A stretch of 5,670 nucleotides of DNA from Comamonadaceae bacterium (GTDB lineage: Bacteria; Pseudomonadota; Gammaproteobacteria; Burkholderiales; Burkholderiaceae_C): NCBI GenBank assembly GCA_947374105.1, contig CANCAO010000131.1, positions 1-5,670 of the forward strand. The letters are read 5' to 3'. A program made the translations under genes and the position numbers. Under the pieces are notes generated by a model. It saw nothing but the letters and a program-made list of their open reading frames with translations, ran no database searches and was not told the origin of the DNA. Within the stretch, counting starts at the first letter, position 1, and each line of letters begins with the position of its first letter. Below, in pieces: positions 5,627 to 5,670 of the stretch.

Positions 5627-5670
5627 AGCAGTACGGGATTGCCCCGGTGTGATGCCTATGGTGCGGTGAT

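Noticed and set aside
5627..5670. Possible regulatory or gene start after srkA
   Set aside because: The 44 bases show no hairpin, ribosome site or recognisable coding start.

Overview
The window looks like chromosomal DNA of a betaproteobacterium, most likely Burkholderiales and probably Comamonadaceae (Rhodoferax or Polaromonas type). This rests on the protein families, the GC-rich codon use, and an AT-rich insert at about 5129-5196 that resembles a short dispersed repeat I recall from that family. The taxonomic call is inference from memory; no search was possible.

Left part (1-1393, plus strand). The 3' end of a persulfide dioxygenase-rhodanese fusion gene runs almost directly (4 nt gap) into coaX, the type III pantothenate kinase of coenzyme A synthesis. 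The two are probably co-transcribed. Only 24 bp separate coaX from the convergent gene that follows, and a perfect 7-bp inverted repeat there contains both stop codons.

Middle part (1418-3387, minus strand). An M20-family amidohydrolase (hippurate hydrolase/aminoacylase type) is followed by an exported ModA-like solute-binding protein. Their stop and start codons overlap by one base (TAATG), so they form a translationally coupled two-gene operon. The binding protein appears to lack the two serines that E. coli ModA uses to hold molybdate, so its ligand is probably something else, perhaps a compound related to the amidohydrolase substrate.

Accessory part (about 3450-4576). This stretch is unlike its surroundings. 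A small gene at about 53% GC in the segments counted (minus strand, 3828-4229) encodes an unrecognised coiled-coil protein with a C-terminal membrane segment. A 12-bp imperfect inverted repeat brackets it. Further out, two diverged copies of a small-protein sequence lie in inverted orientation: 3450-3744 on the minus strand and about 4322-4505 on the plus strand. The left copy is a 97-codon gene broken by one extra G in a G run; the right copy is a fragment. Comparing the two reveals the true reading frame and the frameshift. This is the most novel part of the window.

Right part (4577-5626, plus strand). A gene for the stress response kinase SrkA (RdoA/YihE) has all its key motifs, but carries an AT-rich, in-frame insertion that begins with a 17-bp palindrome. 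The last 44 bases hold nothing I can identify.
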